Source of the DNA: an uncultured Collinsella sp.
GTDB lineage: Bacteria; Actinomycetota; Coriobacteriia; Coriobacteriales; Coriobacteriaceae
DNA length: 14,211 nt
Direction: 5' to 3'
Assembly: GCA_902470265.1 (NCBI GenBank)
Contig: CABRFW010000015.1
Coordinates: forward strand, 1 to 14,211
Positions 1-7,442 of the stretch are shown here, in pieces. Below the pieces are notes generated by a model. The model saw only the letters and a program-made list of their open reading frames with translations, was not told the DNA's origin and made no database searches. A program made the position numbers and the translations under genes. Position 1 is the first letter of the stretch. The number at the start of each line of letters is the position of its first letter.

Positions 1-172
1 TTACAAAGCGCTTGCGAATCACGTGATAGGGCGCGCGTCCCTCGCGAATGTTGAATGCCCGCTTTAGAAAGCGGCTTGCGTTCTCCATGGCCTCGCTGTG
101 GGCGGGGCGGATGCCATGGCGCCGATGATGGCGCTCGCGCAGTCGCTTGAGCTGTTGTTTATCGAGTTCCAT
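1..172 (-). CDS. N-terminal 57 residues of an unrecognised protein, cut by the window edge
   Basis: A minus-strand reading frame starts at the ATG whose complement is 170-172 and stays open to position 1. It has a purine-rich ribosome site (CGAGGTGG) about 5 bases upstream. The visible part is very basic and probably helical. It begins MELDKQQLKRLRERHHRRHG, continues through a segment with SEAMENASRF, and reaches HVIRKRFV at the edge. No signal peptide or membrane segment is visible yet. I do not recognise the family. A basic cytoplasmic leader in front of a membrane domain (for example a DUF389-type protein) is conceivable, but this is a guess. The gene points the same way as the OPT gene upstream of it, which ends in its own terminator, so it is probably transcribed separately. 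The other two minus frames contain stops here. Confidence 0.6.
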   Translation of the reverse strand, partial: MELDKQQLKRLRERHHRRHGIRPAHSEAMENASRFLKRAFNIREGRAPYHVIRKRFV

Positions 173-301
173 GTCCACCTCGTATTGCCGTAGGAACGCG
201 GGTGCGTTCGCAGCATGTACTCTACACCGTGACGGGCGGGGCGGTCATCTTGACATGGAACTTAGGCGAGCAGGCAAAGGAAGACACGCCACATACAAGT
301 A

Positions 302-320
302 CTGCCGAGGGTTTCGGCAG
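302..320. repeat. Short perfect inverted repeat (7-bp arms)
   Basis: CTGCCGA (302-308) is the exact reverse complement of TCGGCAG (314-320), with a five-base loop. It lies just beyond the terminator of the minus-strand OPT gene and upstream of the partial minus-strand gene. There is no T-run next to it in either direction, so it does not look like a terminator. It could be a leader hairpin or operator for the partial gene. The rest of 173-386 holds no gene that I can see. Confidence 0.4.
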
Positions 321-323
321 ATA

Positions 324-361
324 CAAAAAGCGCGGGGCCGGATGGTCTCCGACCCCGCGCT
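324..361 (-). terminator. Intrinsic terminator of the OPT transporter gene
   Basis: Read on the minus strand, the 14-base arms at 348-361 and 329-342 pair around a five-base loop. In RNA all positions pair, with one G-U wobble. The arms are G+C-rich (AGCGCGGGG core) and are followed by a run of T (complement of AAAAA at 325-329). The site lies about 26 bases after the OPT stop codon. This is the classical shape of a rho-independent terminator. Confidence 0.88.
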
Positions 362-386
362 CTGCACGGGTGCGTTGTTGTTTGGT

Positions 387-2090
387 TTAGCCCAGTAGGC
401 TCAGGCCAACAGAGACAAACGCCAGGATAACGCCGACGATGGACTCGCCACCGAGCAGGCCGCTGGCGACAACCAGGCCCTGCTCTTGGAAGGCGGCATC
501 CTTGGCGGTCTTCTCCTCGTCCGAAAGACCGGCGTTGGCATCGCGGTGGGCTGCCCACTTGTCGTAGGCGAGCTTGACGCAGGAGCCCAGGAAGGCCGTG
601 AGCGACATGTAGAACGGCAGGTACACGCCCAGGCCGATCATCATGGCCGGAATGCCGAGCCAGTACATGACGATGCCGGCGATAAAGCCGCCCGCAAACC
701 ACGGCACGCTCGGGATGCCCGAGACCATGGTGGCGACCACGCTTGCCTGTGCGGCCACAAAACTCTTGTCGGGGCCAAAGGCGTCCGGACCATAGGCGGT
801 GACGAGCGCGACCATGACGGCGGCGGCGACCAGGGCGCCCACGATGCCGCCAATGGCCTGGCCGACCCACTGCGCGCGCGGGTTGGTGCCCAGCACGGCG
901 CCGGCCTTAAAGTCGTTCATGACGTCGCCCGCAAGGCCGCACGCCACGGCCACGATGCCGGCGATAAAGAACAGCTTGACCTGAGCGAGCTGCGCGAAGG
1001 CGGCAACGATGAGCATGACGATGAGGCCGAAGATCTCCATGGGGTCGATGCCCGTCTGGCCGCAGCTCTGCGCGCTCATGATGGTGGTGACAAAGGTGAA
1101 CAGCGTGACGATGACGGCCGGAACGGGGCCAAGGTCGAGCACGATGGCGATGATCACGGCGATGGCGGCAGCGCCCAGGCCGATGATACCGGCGTCGAGC
1201 TTAAGGGAGCCCGAGATGAGCGACTGCTCGTCGGTGTCGGTGGAGCTGTCGGCGGCAAGACCGCGGACGATGCCGGCGACCTGCGGCAGGATGTCCTTGA
1301 GGACGACGGCGACGCCAAAGCCCATCATAAGGCCCATACCCAGGGACTTAACAATGCCCTGCGCAGTCACAACGTCGAATAGACCGGCAGCGGTGCCGCC
1401 CACGATGATGCCAAAGTTGCCCAGCAGCGCGCCGGCAAACCAGAAGGCGACGGGGGCGAAGCCCACGAGGAAGCCGATGGACAGCAGCATAGGCGAGTTG
1501 TAGATGCCAAAGGTCACGCCGGGGATATTGAGCGTGCACAGCATGCTGGGCACAATGCCCAGGGCGTCGCGCAGCACGCTGTAGATGCCGGCGAGGGCCA
1601 TGGAGCCAAAGAGCTGCTTGCCGGTCTTGCCGCCGGCCTCGGTCGCGCGCAGGGTCTGAGCTGCGGCGTTGCCGGTGGGGAACTCAAGGGCGGCGTCCAC
1701 GATAAAGTGACGGTGGATGAGCGCCGTTGCCAGCAGGCCCAAGATGGTGCCGGCGAGTGCCACGATAAACATGTCGAGCCAGCTGATCTGGTCGGCATAG
1801 CCCAGCATCCAGGCGCCCGGGATGGTAAACGCCAGACCGCCGGCGACCATGGCGCCAGCGGACATGATGGTGTGGGTGACGTTGGCCTCGTTGAGGCTGG
1901 CGTTGCCCATGAGCTTAAGGAAGAACAGCGAGATGACGGCAGCGAAGACGATCGGCCAGGGGAGTGCGCCCATCTTGAGCGCCGTGTAGGCCGAGCTTGC
2001 CGTGATAATCACGCAGCCAAGGACGCCGATGACGACGCCGCGCAGCGTGAGTTGCCCGCGCATCGAGGCGCGGTTCGAGGGATTGCTCAT
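387..2090 (-). CDS. OPT-family (oligopeptide transporter superfamily) membrane transporter
   Basis: A 567-residue integral membrane protein, almost entirely made of hydrophobic segments (roughly 14 by eye). OPT proteins are secondary carriers for small peptides or metal-chelate compounds; the prokaryotic branch is poorly characterised, so the substrate cannot be named. Family marks include the N-terminal RGVVIGVLGCVIITASSAYT segment, the loop with NEANVTHTIMSAGAMVAGGL near residues 67-86 (OPT proteins have a similar conserved segment), and EFPTGNAAAQTLRA near residue 136. There is no signal peptide; the protein starts with a short polar leader. The ATG at 2090 has a strong AAAGGAG site about six bases upstream on the minus strand. 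Length fits the bacterial family. The gene stands alone, divergent from coaX, and ends in a good terminator. Family confidence is high; substrate is unknown. Confidence 0.87.
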   Translation of the reverse strand: MSNPSNRASMRGQLTLRGVVIGVLGCVIITASSAYTALKMGALPWPIVFAAVISLFFLKLMGNASLNEANVTHTIMSAGAMVAGGLAFTIPGAWMLGYADQISWLDMFIVALAGTILGLLATALIHRHFIVDAALEFPTGNAAAQTLRATEAGGKTGKQLFGSMALAGIYSVLRDALGIVPSMLCTLNIPGVTFGIYNSPMLLSIGFLVGFAPVAFWFAGALLGNFGIIVGGTAAGLFDVVTAQGIVKSLGMGLMMGFGVAVVLKDILPQVAGIVRGLAADSSTDTDEQSLISGSLKLDAGIIGLGAAAIAVIIAIVLDLGPVPAVIVTLFTFVTTIMSAQSCGQTGIDPMEIFGLIVMLIVAAFAQLAQVKLFFIAGIVAVACGLAGDVMNDFKAGAVLGTNPRAQWVGQAIGGIVGALVAAAVMVALVTAYGPDAFGPDKSFVAAQASVVATMVSGIPSVPWFAGGFIAGIVMYWLGIPAMMIGLGVYLPFYMSLTAFLGSCVKLAYDKWAAHRDANAGLSDEEKTAKDAAFQEQGLVVASGLLGGESIVGVILAFVSVGLSLLG

Positions 2091-2249
2091 ATATAACTCC
2101 TTTGCGTATATCCGCTTCCCCCGGGAGCGCCGCTACGGATACGGCGCGGGAAGTCGGGTTACCAAGGGCCGCCGCGTGAGCTCGCGCACGACCGCGCACC
2201 AGTATAGCGGCAAGGTAGTCATTTTGGGATGACTGGTTTAGGTAGGCGA

Positions 2250-2255
2250 TATACT
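2250..2255 (+). promoter_or_regulatory. Possible -10 box for coaX
   Basis: TATACT lies 27 bases upstream of the coaX start codon. No good -35 box stands at the usual distance (the closest is TTGGGA at 2224-2229, spacing 20), so this is a weak call. A second TATACT is present on the minus strand at 2201-2206 and could serve the divergent OPT gene. The 192-bp space between the two genes (2091-2282) shows no ORF that I can support. Confidence 0.3.
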
Positions 2256-2282
2256 GCTGGGCAGACGAAAGGAGCGCCGACG

Positions 2283-3134
2283 ATGCTTAATGGGTGCGCA
2301 TATATATTGACGGTCGACGTGGGCAACACGTTCATTCGCTTTGGCCTGTTTGCAGAGGATTCGGCCGCGGCGCAGGAATGTCCGCTTGCGACGTGCGAGA
2401 TCACCACGCCGTCGAGCATTACGGCAGACGAGGCGCGCATGCGTCTCGTGCAGGTCATGGCCGCACTGGCGGCCGATGCGGGCATGCCGGGTGCGCTTGT
2501 GCCCGCGGCTGCTGTGCTGAGCTGCGTGGTCCCGGCGCTCGAGCGCCCGTGGAAGGCGGCGCTTTCCCGTACCTGCACGGGACGCGTGCTCACGGTGGGA
2601 CCGGGACTTAAGACCGGCATGCCCGTGCACTACGACGATCCGGCCGAGATCGGCCCCGACCGCATCGCCGATGCCGTGGCGGCACGCGCCGTCTACGGCT
2701 CTCCCTGTATCGTGATCGACTTGGGTACCACGACCAATATCGAGGTCATCGACGCGCGCGGTACCTTTGTGGGCGGCGTCATCGCGCCGGGTTTGGCGCT
2801 TGGCGCCCGCTCGCTTTCGGCTGCTGCGGCGCGCCTGCCGCAGGTTGAGCCTTCGGCGCCAACGCACGTCATCGGCCGCAACACGCGCGAGGCCATGCGC
2901 TCGGGCGTGGTTCTGGGCGAGGTAGCCCGCATCGACGGCATGCTCGACATGGTGCTTGCCGAGATGCGCTCGACCAAGGCGGCGGGGGAGGATGGCGTGC
3001 CCATCGTCATTACCGGCGACGATGCCGAGGCGCTCGCGGCGTTGGTCGGCCACAGCCTGACGGTAGACGACGCACTGACGCTGCGGGGTCTCGCCGAGCT
3101 GTACCGCATCAACCAAAAGCCCCGCCGCGTGTAA
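2283..3134 (+). CDS. coaX: Type III pantothenate kinase
   Basis: Catalyses ATP-dependent phosphorylation of pantothenate, the first committed step of coenzyme A synthesis, in the cytoplasm. It belongs to the ASKHA (actin/hexokinase) fold. From the ATG at 2283 the protein has 283 residues, near the usual ~255-270. Visible motifs: nucleotide-binding VDVGNT at 11-16, SCVVP at 80-84, VGPGLKTG at 105-112, GPDRIAD at 124-130 (Asp126 is the family's catalytic-site aspartate position), DLGTTT at 146-151, GGVIAPG at 164-170, and the C-terminal LTLRGLAELY. The start was chosen because GAAAGGAG lies about ten bases upstream; an in-frame ATG at 2229 would add 18 unconserved residues without a ribosome site. 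It may be transcribed with the downstream deaminase, although the 84-bp gap has its own possible -10. Confidence 0.93.
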   Translation: MLNGCAYILTVDVGNTFIRFGLFAEDSAAAQECPLATCEITTPSSITADEARMRLVQVMAALAADAGMPGALVPAAAVLSCVVPALERPWKAALSRTCTGRVLTVGPGLKTGMPVHYDDPAEIGPDRIADAVAARAVYGSPCIVIDLGTTTNIEVIDARGTFVGGVIAPGLALGARSLSAAAARLPQVEPSAPTHVIGRNTREAMRSGVVLGEVARIDGMLDMVLAEMRSTKAAGEDGVPIVITGDDAEALAALVGHSLTVDDALTLRGLAELYRINQKPRRV

Positions 3135-3178
3135 AAGTGAGGGCGCCGGTGGGACAAACGCCTCCACCTTTCACCTGC

Positions 3179-3198
3179 TACAATAGGTCAAACTATTG
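3179..3198 (+). promoter_or_regulatory. Possible -10 box overlapping a 6-bp inverted repeat upstream of the dCMP deaminase
   Basis: TACAAT (3179-3184) resembles a -10 hexamer. It overlaps the left arm of a perfect inverted repeat, CAATAG (3181-3186) and CTATTG (3193-3198), separated by six bases. The symmetry ends a few bases before the ribosome site of the next gene. An operator overlapping a promoter is one reading. A matching -35 box was not found, so the promoter call is weak. Confidence 0.3.
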
Positions 3199-3218
3199 CG
3201 ATTACGGAGGTGTCTGCC

Positions 3219-3743
3219 ATGTCGGACGATCTTCATCAAACCGCGTCGGGCAAGCGCCGCGACGTTATTAGCTGGGATGAGTTCTTTATGAGCGTAGCCA
3301 TCGCCGCGCAGCGCCGCAGCAAGGACCCCAACACGCAGGTGGGCGCGTGCATCGCCAACACCAACCACCGCATCCTTTCGGTGGGCTACAACGGTACGCC
3401 CTCGGCGCTCAACGACGACTTTTTCCCGTGGGGTACGAGCGACGACCCGCTGCAGGACAAGCACAACTACGTGGTCCATGCCGAGGCAAACGCCGTGCTC
3501 AACTACCGTGGCTCACTCAAGGATCTCGAGGGTTCCACGGTTTACGTCACGCTGTTCCCGTGCCACGACTGCGCCAAGATCCTGGCGCAGGTGGGCGTGG
3601 GCGAGGTCGTCTACCTGGACAATAAGTATGCCGACACCGATGATGGACGCATCAGCCGCCGTATCCTCGACTCTTGCGGCATCAGCTACCGCCAGGTTAT
3701 CGTCGATGTTCACATCGGCACCGAGGGGCAGGCTCAGCAGTAG
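3219..3743 (+). CDS. Deoxycytidylate (dCMP) deaminase
   Basis: Zinc enzyme that deaminates dCMP to dUMP, feeding thymidylate synthesis. 174 residues from the ATG at 3219, which has GGAGG eight bases upstream; a GTG at 3210 inside that ribosome site would add only three residues. Zinc and catalytic motifs: HAEANA at 88-93 (His88 ligand, Glu90 proton shuttle) and PCHDC at 114-118 (Cys115 and Cys118 ligands). PNTQVG (37-42) and GYNGTP (57-62, ignoring one residue either way) are substrate-pocket segments. The KYADTDDGRISRRIL stretch after residue 136 is typical of true dCMP deaminases rather than cytidine or riboflavin deaminases. The family includes Bacillus ComEB, but the sequence here (SKDPNTQVGACI) looks closer to the eukaryotic DCTD type. 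Its upstream neighbour is coaX; the two share no pathway. Confidence 0.92.
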   Translation: MSDDLHQTASGKRRDVISWDEFFMSVAIAAQRRSKDPNTQVGACIANTNHRILSVGYNGTPSALNDDFFPWGTSDDPLQDKHNYVVHAEANAVLNYRGSLKDLEGSTVYVTLFPCHDCAKILAQVGVGEVVYLDNKYADTDDGRISRRILDSCGISYRQVIVDVHIGTEGQAQQ

Positions 3744-3875
3744 CGCATAGCAACGCCAACTGGCGGCAAAACAGCCAAAAGAGACCCGTCCCAAATTGAC
3801 CGCTCGTGAAAGTCGTGTCCGCACGCATGGCTGGCGCCTAAGCGGGTACATGGCTGTAGTAACATAGCCCCTGTC

Positions 3876-3891
3876 CGCGGGCGCGCCCGCG
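3876..3891. repeat. Perfect 16-bp palindrome upstream of the NifU-like gene
   Basis: CGCGGGCGCGCCCGCG is its own reverse complement with no spacer. It sits ten bases before the ribosome site of the NifU-like gene. It is too compact for a normal RNA hairpin loop, so it may act as a protein-binding site or form a stem with a small loop in RNA. In GC-rich DNA part of this is compositional. No T-run follows. The rest of the gap 3744-3875 shows no gene. Confidence 0.4.
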
Positions 3892-3913
3892 TAATTGTGA
3901 GAAAGGAGCCCCT

Positions 3914-4192
3914 GTGGCTGTTAACGAAGAGCTGCTTAAGAAGGTTCTTGAAGAGATTCGCCCCAACCTGCAGGCTGACGGCGGCGATATGGAGTATGTG
4001 GGCGTCGACGACGAGGGCGTCGTCAAGCTGGAGCTGCAGGGCGCCTGCGCCGGCTGCCCTATGAGCGCACTTACCCTGTCCATGGGTATCGAGCGTATCC
4101 TCAAGGAGCATGTGCCCGGCGTTACCCGTGTCGAGCAGGTCAATGCCTCCGGCGAGACCGACGACCTGTACGATGAGTACGCGCCATTCTAA
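3914..4192 (+). CDS. NifU C-terminal-domain iron-sulfur protein (Nfu type)
   Basis: A 92-residue cytoplasmic protein consisting almost only of the NifU C-terminal (Nfu) domain. Such proteins carry an Fe-S cluster, usually between two monomers, and pass it to target enzymes. Key features: RPNLQADGGD at 16-25 and the cluster-binding ACAGCPMS at 44-51 with Cys45 and Cys48, followed by the GIE...VPGV helix-strand part. The last dozen residues are acidic. The start is GTG at 3914, with AAAGGAG about five bases upstream. No NifU N-terminal scaffold domain, IscS/SufS or other Fe-S gene is next to it, so it acts as a stand-alone carrier. Cluster transfer is family knowledge, not seen here. Confidence 0.92.
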   Translation: MAVNEELLKKVLEEIRPNLQADGGDMEYVGVDDEGVVKLELQGACAGCPMSALTLSMGIERILKEHVPGVTRVEQVNASGETDDLYDEYAPF

Positions 4193-4241
4193 GATGCGAA
4201 AGCTGCGGACGGCATACTCCGCATAGATGTTACGCCCAAAT

Positions 4242-4276
4242 ATGCGGCTGCGAGCGCAAGGCCCGCGGCCGCATTT
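4242..4276 (+). terminator. Possible weak terminator or leader hairpin between the NifU-like gene and lgt
   Basis: ATGCGGC (4242-4248) pairs perfectly with GCCGCAT (4268-4274), and TGCG/CGCA can pair inside the loop. A short TTTGTAT follows. The weak T-run and the position just before the lgt ribosome site make either a weak terminator or a leader structure possible. A second small inverted repeat, TGCGGA (4204-4209) with TCCGCA (4218-4223), lies just upstream. Confidence 0.3.
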
Positions 4277-4301
4277 GTATGTAGGGAGTAGGAGGGTCGA
4301 C

Positions 4302-5123
4302 ATGCTCAACGACTTCTACCATATGCTTGATCCTGTCGCGATCTCGGCGGGCCCCATCACCATCTACTGGTACTGCCTGGCCTACGGGGTCGGCGCTCTG
4401 CTCACGGCGGTCGTCATGTACCGCACGCAGCGTCGCTGGGGCTTTAACATCACGATTGACGACCTGACGAGTGTCGTGGTCGGTGTGGTCTTTGGCCTCA
4501 TTATCGGTGCGCGCCTGTTCTACGTCGTCTTTTACGGTGATGGCTACTACTGGGCGCACCCGCTCGAGATCTTTGCCACCAACGAGGGCGGCATGAGCTT
4601 CCATGGCGGTTTGGTGGGCGGCATTATCGGCGGCATCATCGTGTGCCGCATGTATAAGCTCGACGCATGGACTTTGGCAGACCTTGCTGTCATCGGCGCG
4701 CCGCTGGCCTTGTGCCTGGGCCGTTGTGCCAACTTTGTCAACGGTGAGCTGTGGGGCAAGCCGACCGATCTGCCCTGGGGCGTGGTCTTCGGTGGCACCG
4801 CGGGCGATATGCCGCGTCACCCCTCCCAGCTCTACGAGGCATTTCTTGAGGGCATCGTGCTCTTTTGCATTCTGCAGGTGCTCAGCCGCAAAAAGCCGCT
4901 GCTGCCCCAGGGTACGTTTATGGGCGTGTTCGTGATGGGTTACGGCATCGTCCGCTTCCTCATTGAGTTTGTGCGCGTGCCCGATGCCCAGCTGGGCTAT
5001 CTGCTTGGCGGCGTCATTACGATGGGACAGCTGCTGAGCCTGCCGCTCGTAATCGTGGGCCTGGCGCTCGTCATCTTTGCTCGTCGCCGCAACCGGCCCC
5101 AGCGCATCTACCTCGACGCCTAA
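4302..5123 (+). CDS. lgt: Prolipoprotein diacylglyceryl transferase
   Basis: Integral membrane enzyme that transfers diacylglycerol from phosphatidylglycerol to the lipobox cysteine of prolipoproteins, the first step of lipoprotein maturation. 273 residues with about seven membrane segments. Diagnostic parts: HGGLVGG at 101-107, GRCANFVNGELWG at 140-152 (Arg141 and Asn144 fit the conserved Lgt signature), HPSQLYEA at 173-180, FLIEFVRVPD at 219-228, and TMGQLLSLP at 240-248. The chosen ATG at 4302 has TAGGAGGG just upstream; an in-frame ATG at 4227 would add 25 residues rich in Arg and Pro in front of the first membrane segment and has no ribosome site. The stop codon overlaps the first base of a REP-like hairpin. 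Confidence 0.95.
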   Translation: MLNDFYHMLDPVAISAGPITIYWYCLAYGVGALLTAVVMYRTQRRWGFNITIDDLTSVVVGVVFGLIIGARLFYVVFYGDGYYWAHPLEIFATNEGGMSFHGGLVGGIIGGIIVCRMYKLDAWTLADLAVIGAPLALCLGRCANFVNGELWGKPTDLPWGVVFGGTAGDMPRHPSQLYEAFLEGIVLFCILQVLSRKKPLLPQGTFMGVFVMGYGIVRFLIEFVRVPDAQLGYLLGGVITMGQLLSLPLVIVGLALVIFARRRNRPQRIYLDA

Positions 5124-5158
5124 CCACCACAAAGGGGACAGGCACCTTTGTGGTGGTT
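5122..5158 (+). repeat. REP-like hairpin 1 (GGGGACAGG core)
   Basis: Arms AACCACCACAAAGG (5122-5135) and CCTTTGTGGTGGTT (5145-5158) are perfect reverse complements over 14 bp, around the loop GGACAGGCA. The left arm starts inside the lgt stop codon (5121-5123). The core GGGGACAGG is shared with three other hairpins in this window. There is no clean T-run, so the role as a terminator is uncertain; a dispersed palindromic repeat is the better description. Confidence 0.85.
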
Positions 5159-5193
5159 TGCTGGGCAACGATGACAGAACCGTAAGGTTTCCC

Positions 5194-5238
5194 CAGATAA
5201 AACCTGCCAAAATAAACCTGTCCCTTTTTGGCAGGTTT
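5194..5238 (-). repeat. REP-like hairpin 2, inverted orientation
   Basis: AAACCTGCCAAAA (5200-5212) pairs perfectly with TTTTGGCAGGTTT (5226-5238). The core, read on the minus strand, is AAAGGGACAGG. The segment 5194-5217 reappears exactly, as reverse complement, at 10084-10107. It lies 19 bases before the GTG of the next gene, so the hairpin would be in that gene's leader. Confidence 0.85.
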
Positions 5239-5257
5239 CTAGAAAGGCTTTCGGACT

Positions 5258-7441
5258 GTGAAGGATTCCGACCTCTCCACAACGGCTGCGCGCGACGCTG
5301 CCCGCATCGTCTGGTTTAAGCGCTATCCCGCCAAGCAGACCCTCATCGCATTTTTGCTCGCGCTGTTGGCGACCACGGCGTTTTCCATCGATCCCGCCCC
5401 GGTGTCGAGCAACGCAGTCTTGGCGATTGACCCCAAAGCCTCGGGCATGCTGTACGTGTGCTACGAGGTGCTCCTCTCGTTTGCCGGCCATACCGACGCG
5501 GTCATGCTGCTTGCGCTTGCCTGCCTGCTTACGCTGCCGTTTCGCTACGTATTCTTTGGCCGCGGCGACGCTTGGCGTCCCTCGGTGATCCTTCCGTCGC
5601 TGTTCTTTGCCGTCTGCATGGTGTTTGGCCGCAGCTACGACCTCACCGATTCGGCCGAGATCGTGCTCGGCGACAAGGCCCGCATTATCTGTGCCTGGAT
5701 AGGCGGTGCGGGCTGGATGCTCTTGGCGGTCGTTGCTTTCTACCTGGCTTTTGAGTGTCTAGATTGGTTGAGCTCTCGGCGCATTCCGTTTTCCGAAGCG
5801 CACTTTGGCCGCGTATGGCGTGTGGCTCACGCCGTGCTCTCGGTCCATCCCTTTGCCGGGCCCTTCCTGGTGCTTATGATCGCCTGGGCGCCCACGCTCA
5901 TCGCTTCGCTGCCCGGCCTTTTTATGGGAGATACGGGTGCGCAGATTCGCCAGTGGTTCAACTACCCCAACGGCACGAGTGACTACCTGCGTCTGCTCAA
6001 TCCCAATGTGTTGCTCAACGGACATCATCCCGTGGTGCACACGGCTATCATCGGTTCGTGCGTCCAGCTGGGGCTTTCACTGTTCAACAGCGCCAACGCA
6101 GGTCTTGCCATCTACACCTGCGCTCAGTTCGTCATTACGGCCGCCTGCATGGCCTATTCCATCTCGTCGCTGCGCAAGCTGGGCGTGAGCCTGCCGGTCC
6201 GCGGCGTGATCTTGCTGTTCTTTGTGTTTATGCCGATGTTCTCTAACTACGCGGCGTTGCTCACCAAAGACGTGCTCTTTGCCGACGCGTTCTTGGTGCT
6301 GCTGGTACAGACCGTCAAGCTCGTGGCATGTGGCTTGCCCCGTCGTGATGCCAATGTCGAGCGAACGGGCGAGAAAGCCCCCGTGCTCTTTGCGCGCCAC
6401 GACTGGCTGCTGCTCGCTCTGGGCGCCATGGGTTCCACGTTTCTGCGCAATGGCGGCCTGGTGTTTTCCCTGGCGGCATGCGTGATCGCGGCGGCGTTTT
6501 GCGCGTGGGACGCGCATGTGGCTCATCGTGCAGCCAAGCAGGCTGGTGCTGCGACTTCGGGCGCCACGCCGCGTTTCCGCTGGGTGGGAGTTCTTGCGGT
6601 GCTTGCGCTCTGCCTTGCCTCTAATATGTACTTCACTAAGGTCTTTATGCCGGTGCACGACATCACGCCTGGTTCCAAGCGCGAAATCCTCTCGATTCCG
6701 TTCCAGCAGACGGCTCGTTTCGTCCAAAAGCACGATGGCCTCAACTCGGGCGTCAACCCCACGGTTAAGGAGGACGGCACCATCGTGGAGGCTCCTTGCG
6801 ACGGCTTAGTGACCGACGAAGAGCGTGCCGTGATCGACCGTGTGCTCAAGTACGAGAATCTGGGGCGCCGTTACAACCCGGATAAGTCGGACGCCGTCAA
6901 AAATTGCTTTAACGAGTACGCCTCGCAGGAGGACATCAAGGCCTATTTTGAGGTGTGGGCCCAGATGTTCAAAAAGGATCACGAGTGCTATATCTCGGCG
7001 CTCATCAATAACTACTACGGCTACTTTTATCCGAGCGCCCGCGATGCGTGGGTCTACAGCACGGCGCGCAGTGCCGAGATTATGGCGAAGCCCGATAACC
7101 TCAAGTACTTTGACTTCCATCCGGTCGATAGCAAGGTTGTGCGCTGGTGCGACCACCTGATCAACCTGTATCGCGTGGCGGTGCAGCGCATCCCGTTTAT
7201 CTCGCTCACCATGAGCTCGGCCACCTATGTGTGGATCATGATCGCCGTGGTGGTCTATCTGCTACGTCGTCATTCGTGGCGCGGGCTGGCCATTTGGGTG
7301 CCGCTGCTGGGCGTGCTCGCCGTGTGCCTGATCGGTCCCTGCAACGGCTCGACCTACATGCGCTACCTGTACCCGGTTATCGCCTGCATGCCCTTTGCCA
7401 TCGGCGCCACCATCACCCGCAGCGACCTCCTCTGGTCCTAA
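5258..7441 (+). CDS. Large polytopic membrane protein, DUF6020/GT-C-like
   Basis: 727 residues with about 13-14 hydrophobic segments and one large polar domain. The N-terminal 230 residues hold five segments, followed by a loop with GDTGAQIRQWFNYPNGTSDY (starting near residue 226). Next comes an HHPVVHT motif at the start of another segment, then several more to about residue 465. A polar domain of about 170 residues follows, rich in Tyr and charged residues with several Cys, and the protein ends with three segments. The layout and the early acidic loop resemble GT-C lipid-linked-sugar transferases and the uncharacterised DUF6020 family, which I believe this is. A role in cell-envelope glycans is inference. 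Start GTG at 5258 follows AGAAAGG by ten bases. REP-like hairpins lie on both sides. Confidence 0.7.
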   Translation: MKDSDLSTTAARDAARIVWFKRYPAKQTLIAFLLALLATTAFSIDPAPVSSNAVLAIDPKASGMLYVCYEVLLSFAGHTDAVMLLALACLLTLPFRYVFFGRGDAWRPSVILPSLFFAVCMVFGRSYDLTDSAEIVLGDKARIICAWIGGAGWMLLAVVAFYLAFECLDWLSSRRIPFSEAHFGRVWRVAHAVLSVHPFAGPFLVLMIAWAPTLIASLPGLFMGDTGAQIRQWFNYPNGTSDYLRLLNPNVLLNGHHPVVHTAIIGSCVQLGLSLFNSANAGLAIYTCAQFVITAACMAYSISSLRKLGVSLPVRGVILLFFVFMPMFSNYAALLTKDVLFADAFLVLLVQTVKLVACGLPRRDANVERTGEKAPVLFARHDWLLLALGAMGSTFLRNGGLVFSLAACVIAAAFCAWDAHVAHRAAKQAGAATSGATPRFRWVGVLAVLALCLASNMYFTKVFMPVHDITPGSKREILSIPFQQTARFVQKHDGLNSGVNPTVKEDGTIVEAPCDGLVTDEERAVIDRVLKYENLGRRYNPDKSDAVKNCFNEYASQEDIKAYFEVWAQMFKKDHECYISALINNYYGYFYPSARDAWVYSTARSAEIMAKPDNLKYFDFHPVDSKVVRWCDHLINLYRVAVQRIPFISLTMSSATYVWIMIAVVVYLLRRHSWRGLAIWVPLLGVLAVCLIGPCNGSTYMRYLYPVIACMPFAIGATITRSDLLWS

Positions 7442-7442
7442 T

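Noticed and set aside
248..253. TTGACA on the plus strand as a -35 box
   Set aside because: No -10 box at 15-19 bases, and no plus-strand gene follows; the region leads into the end of a minus-strand gene.
486..1382. 298-codon plus-strand ORF opposite the OPT gene
   Set aside because: Rich in Asp, His, Gly and Arg with no family signature; it is the usual mirror image of a GC-rich gene on the other strand.
3132..3178. Terminator between coaX and the dCMP deaminase gene
   Set aside because: GGTGG/CCACC can pair, but the stem is short with a bulge, and only TTTC follows.
4230..5282. 350-codon minus-strand ORF across lgt
   Set aside because: Shadow of lgt; its residues are dominated by His, Asp and Ala, and no motif is present.
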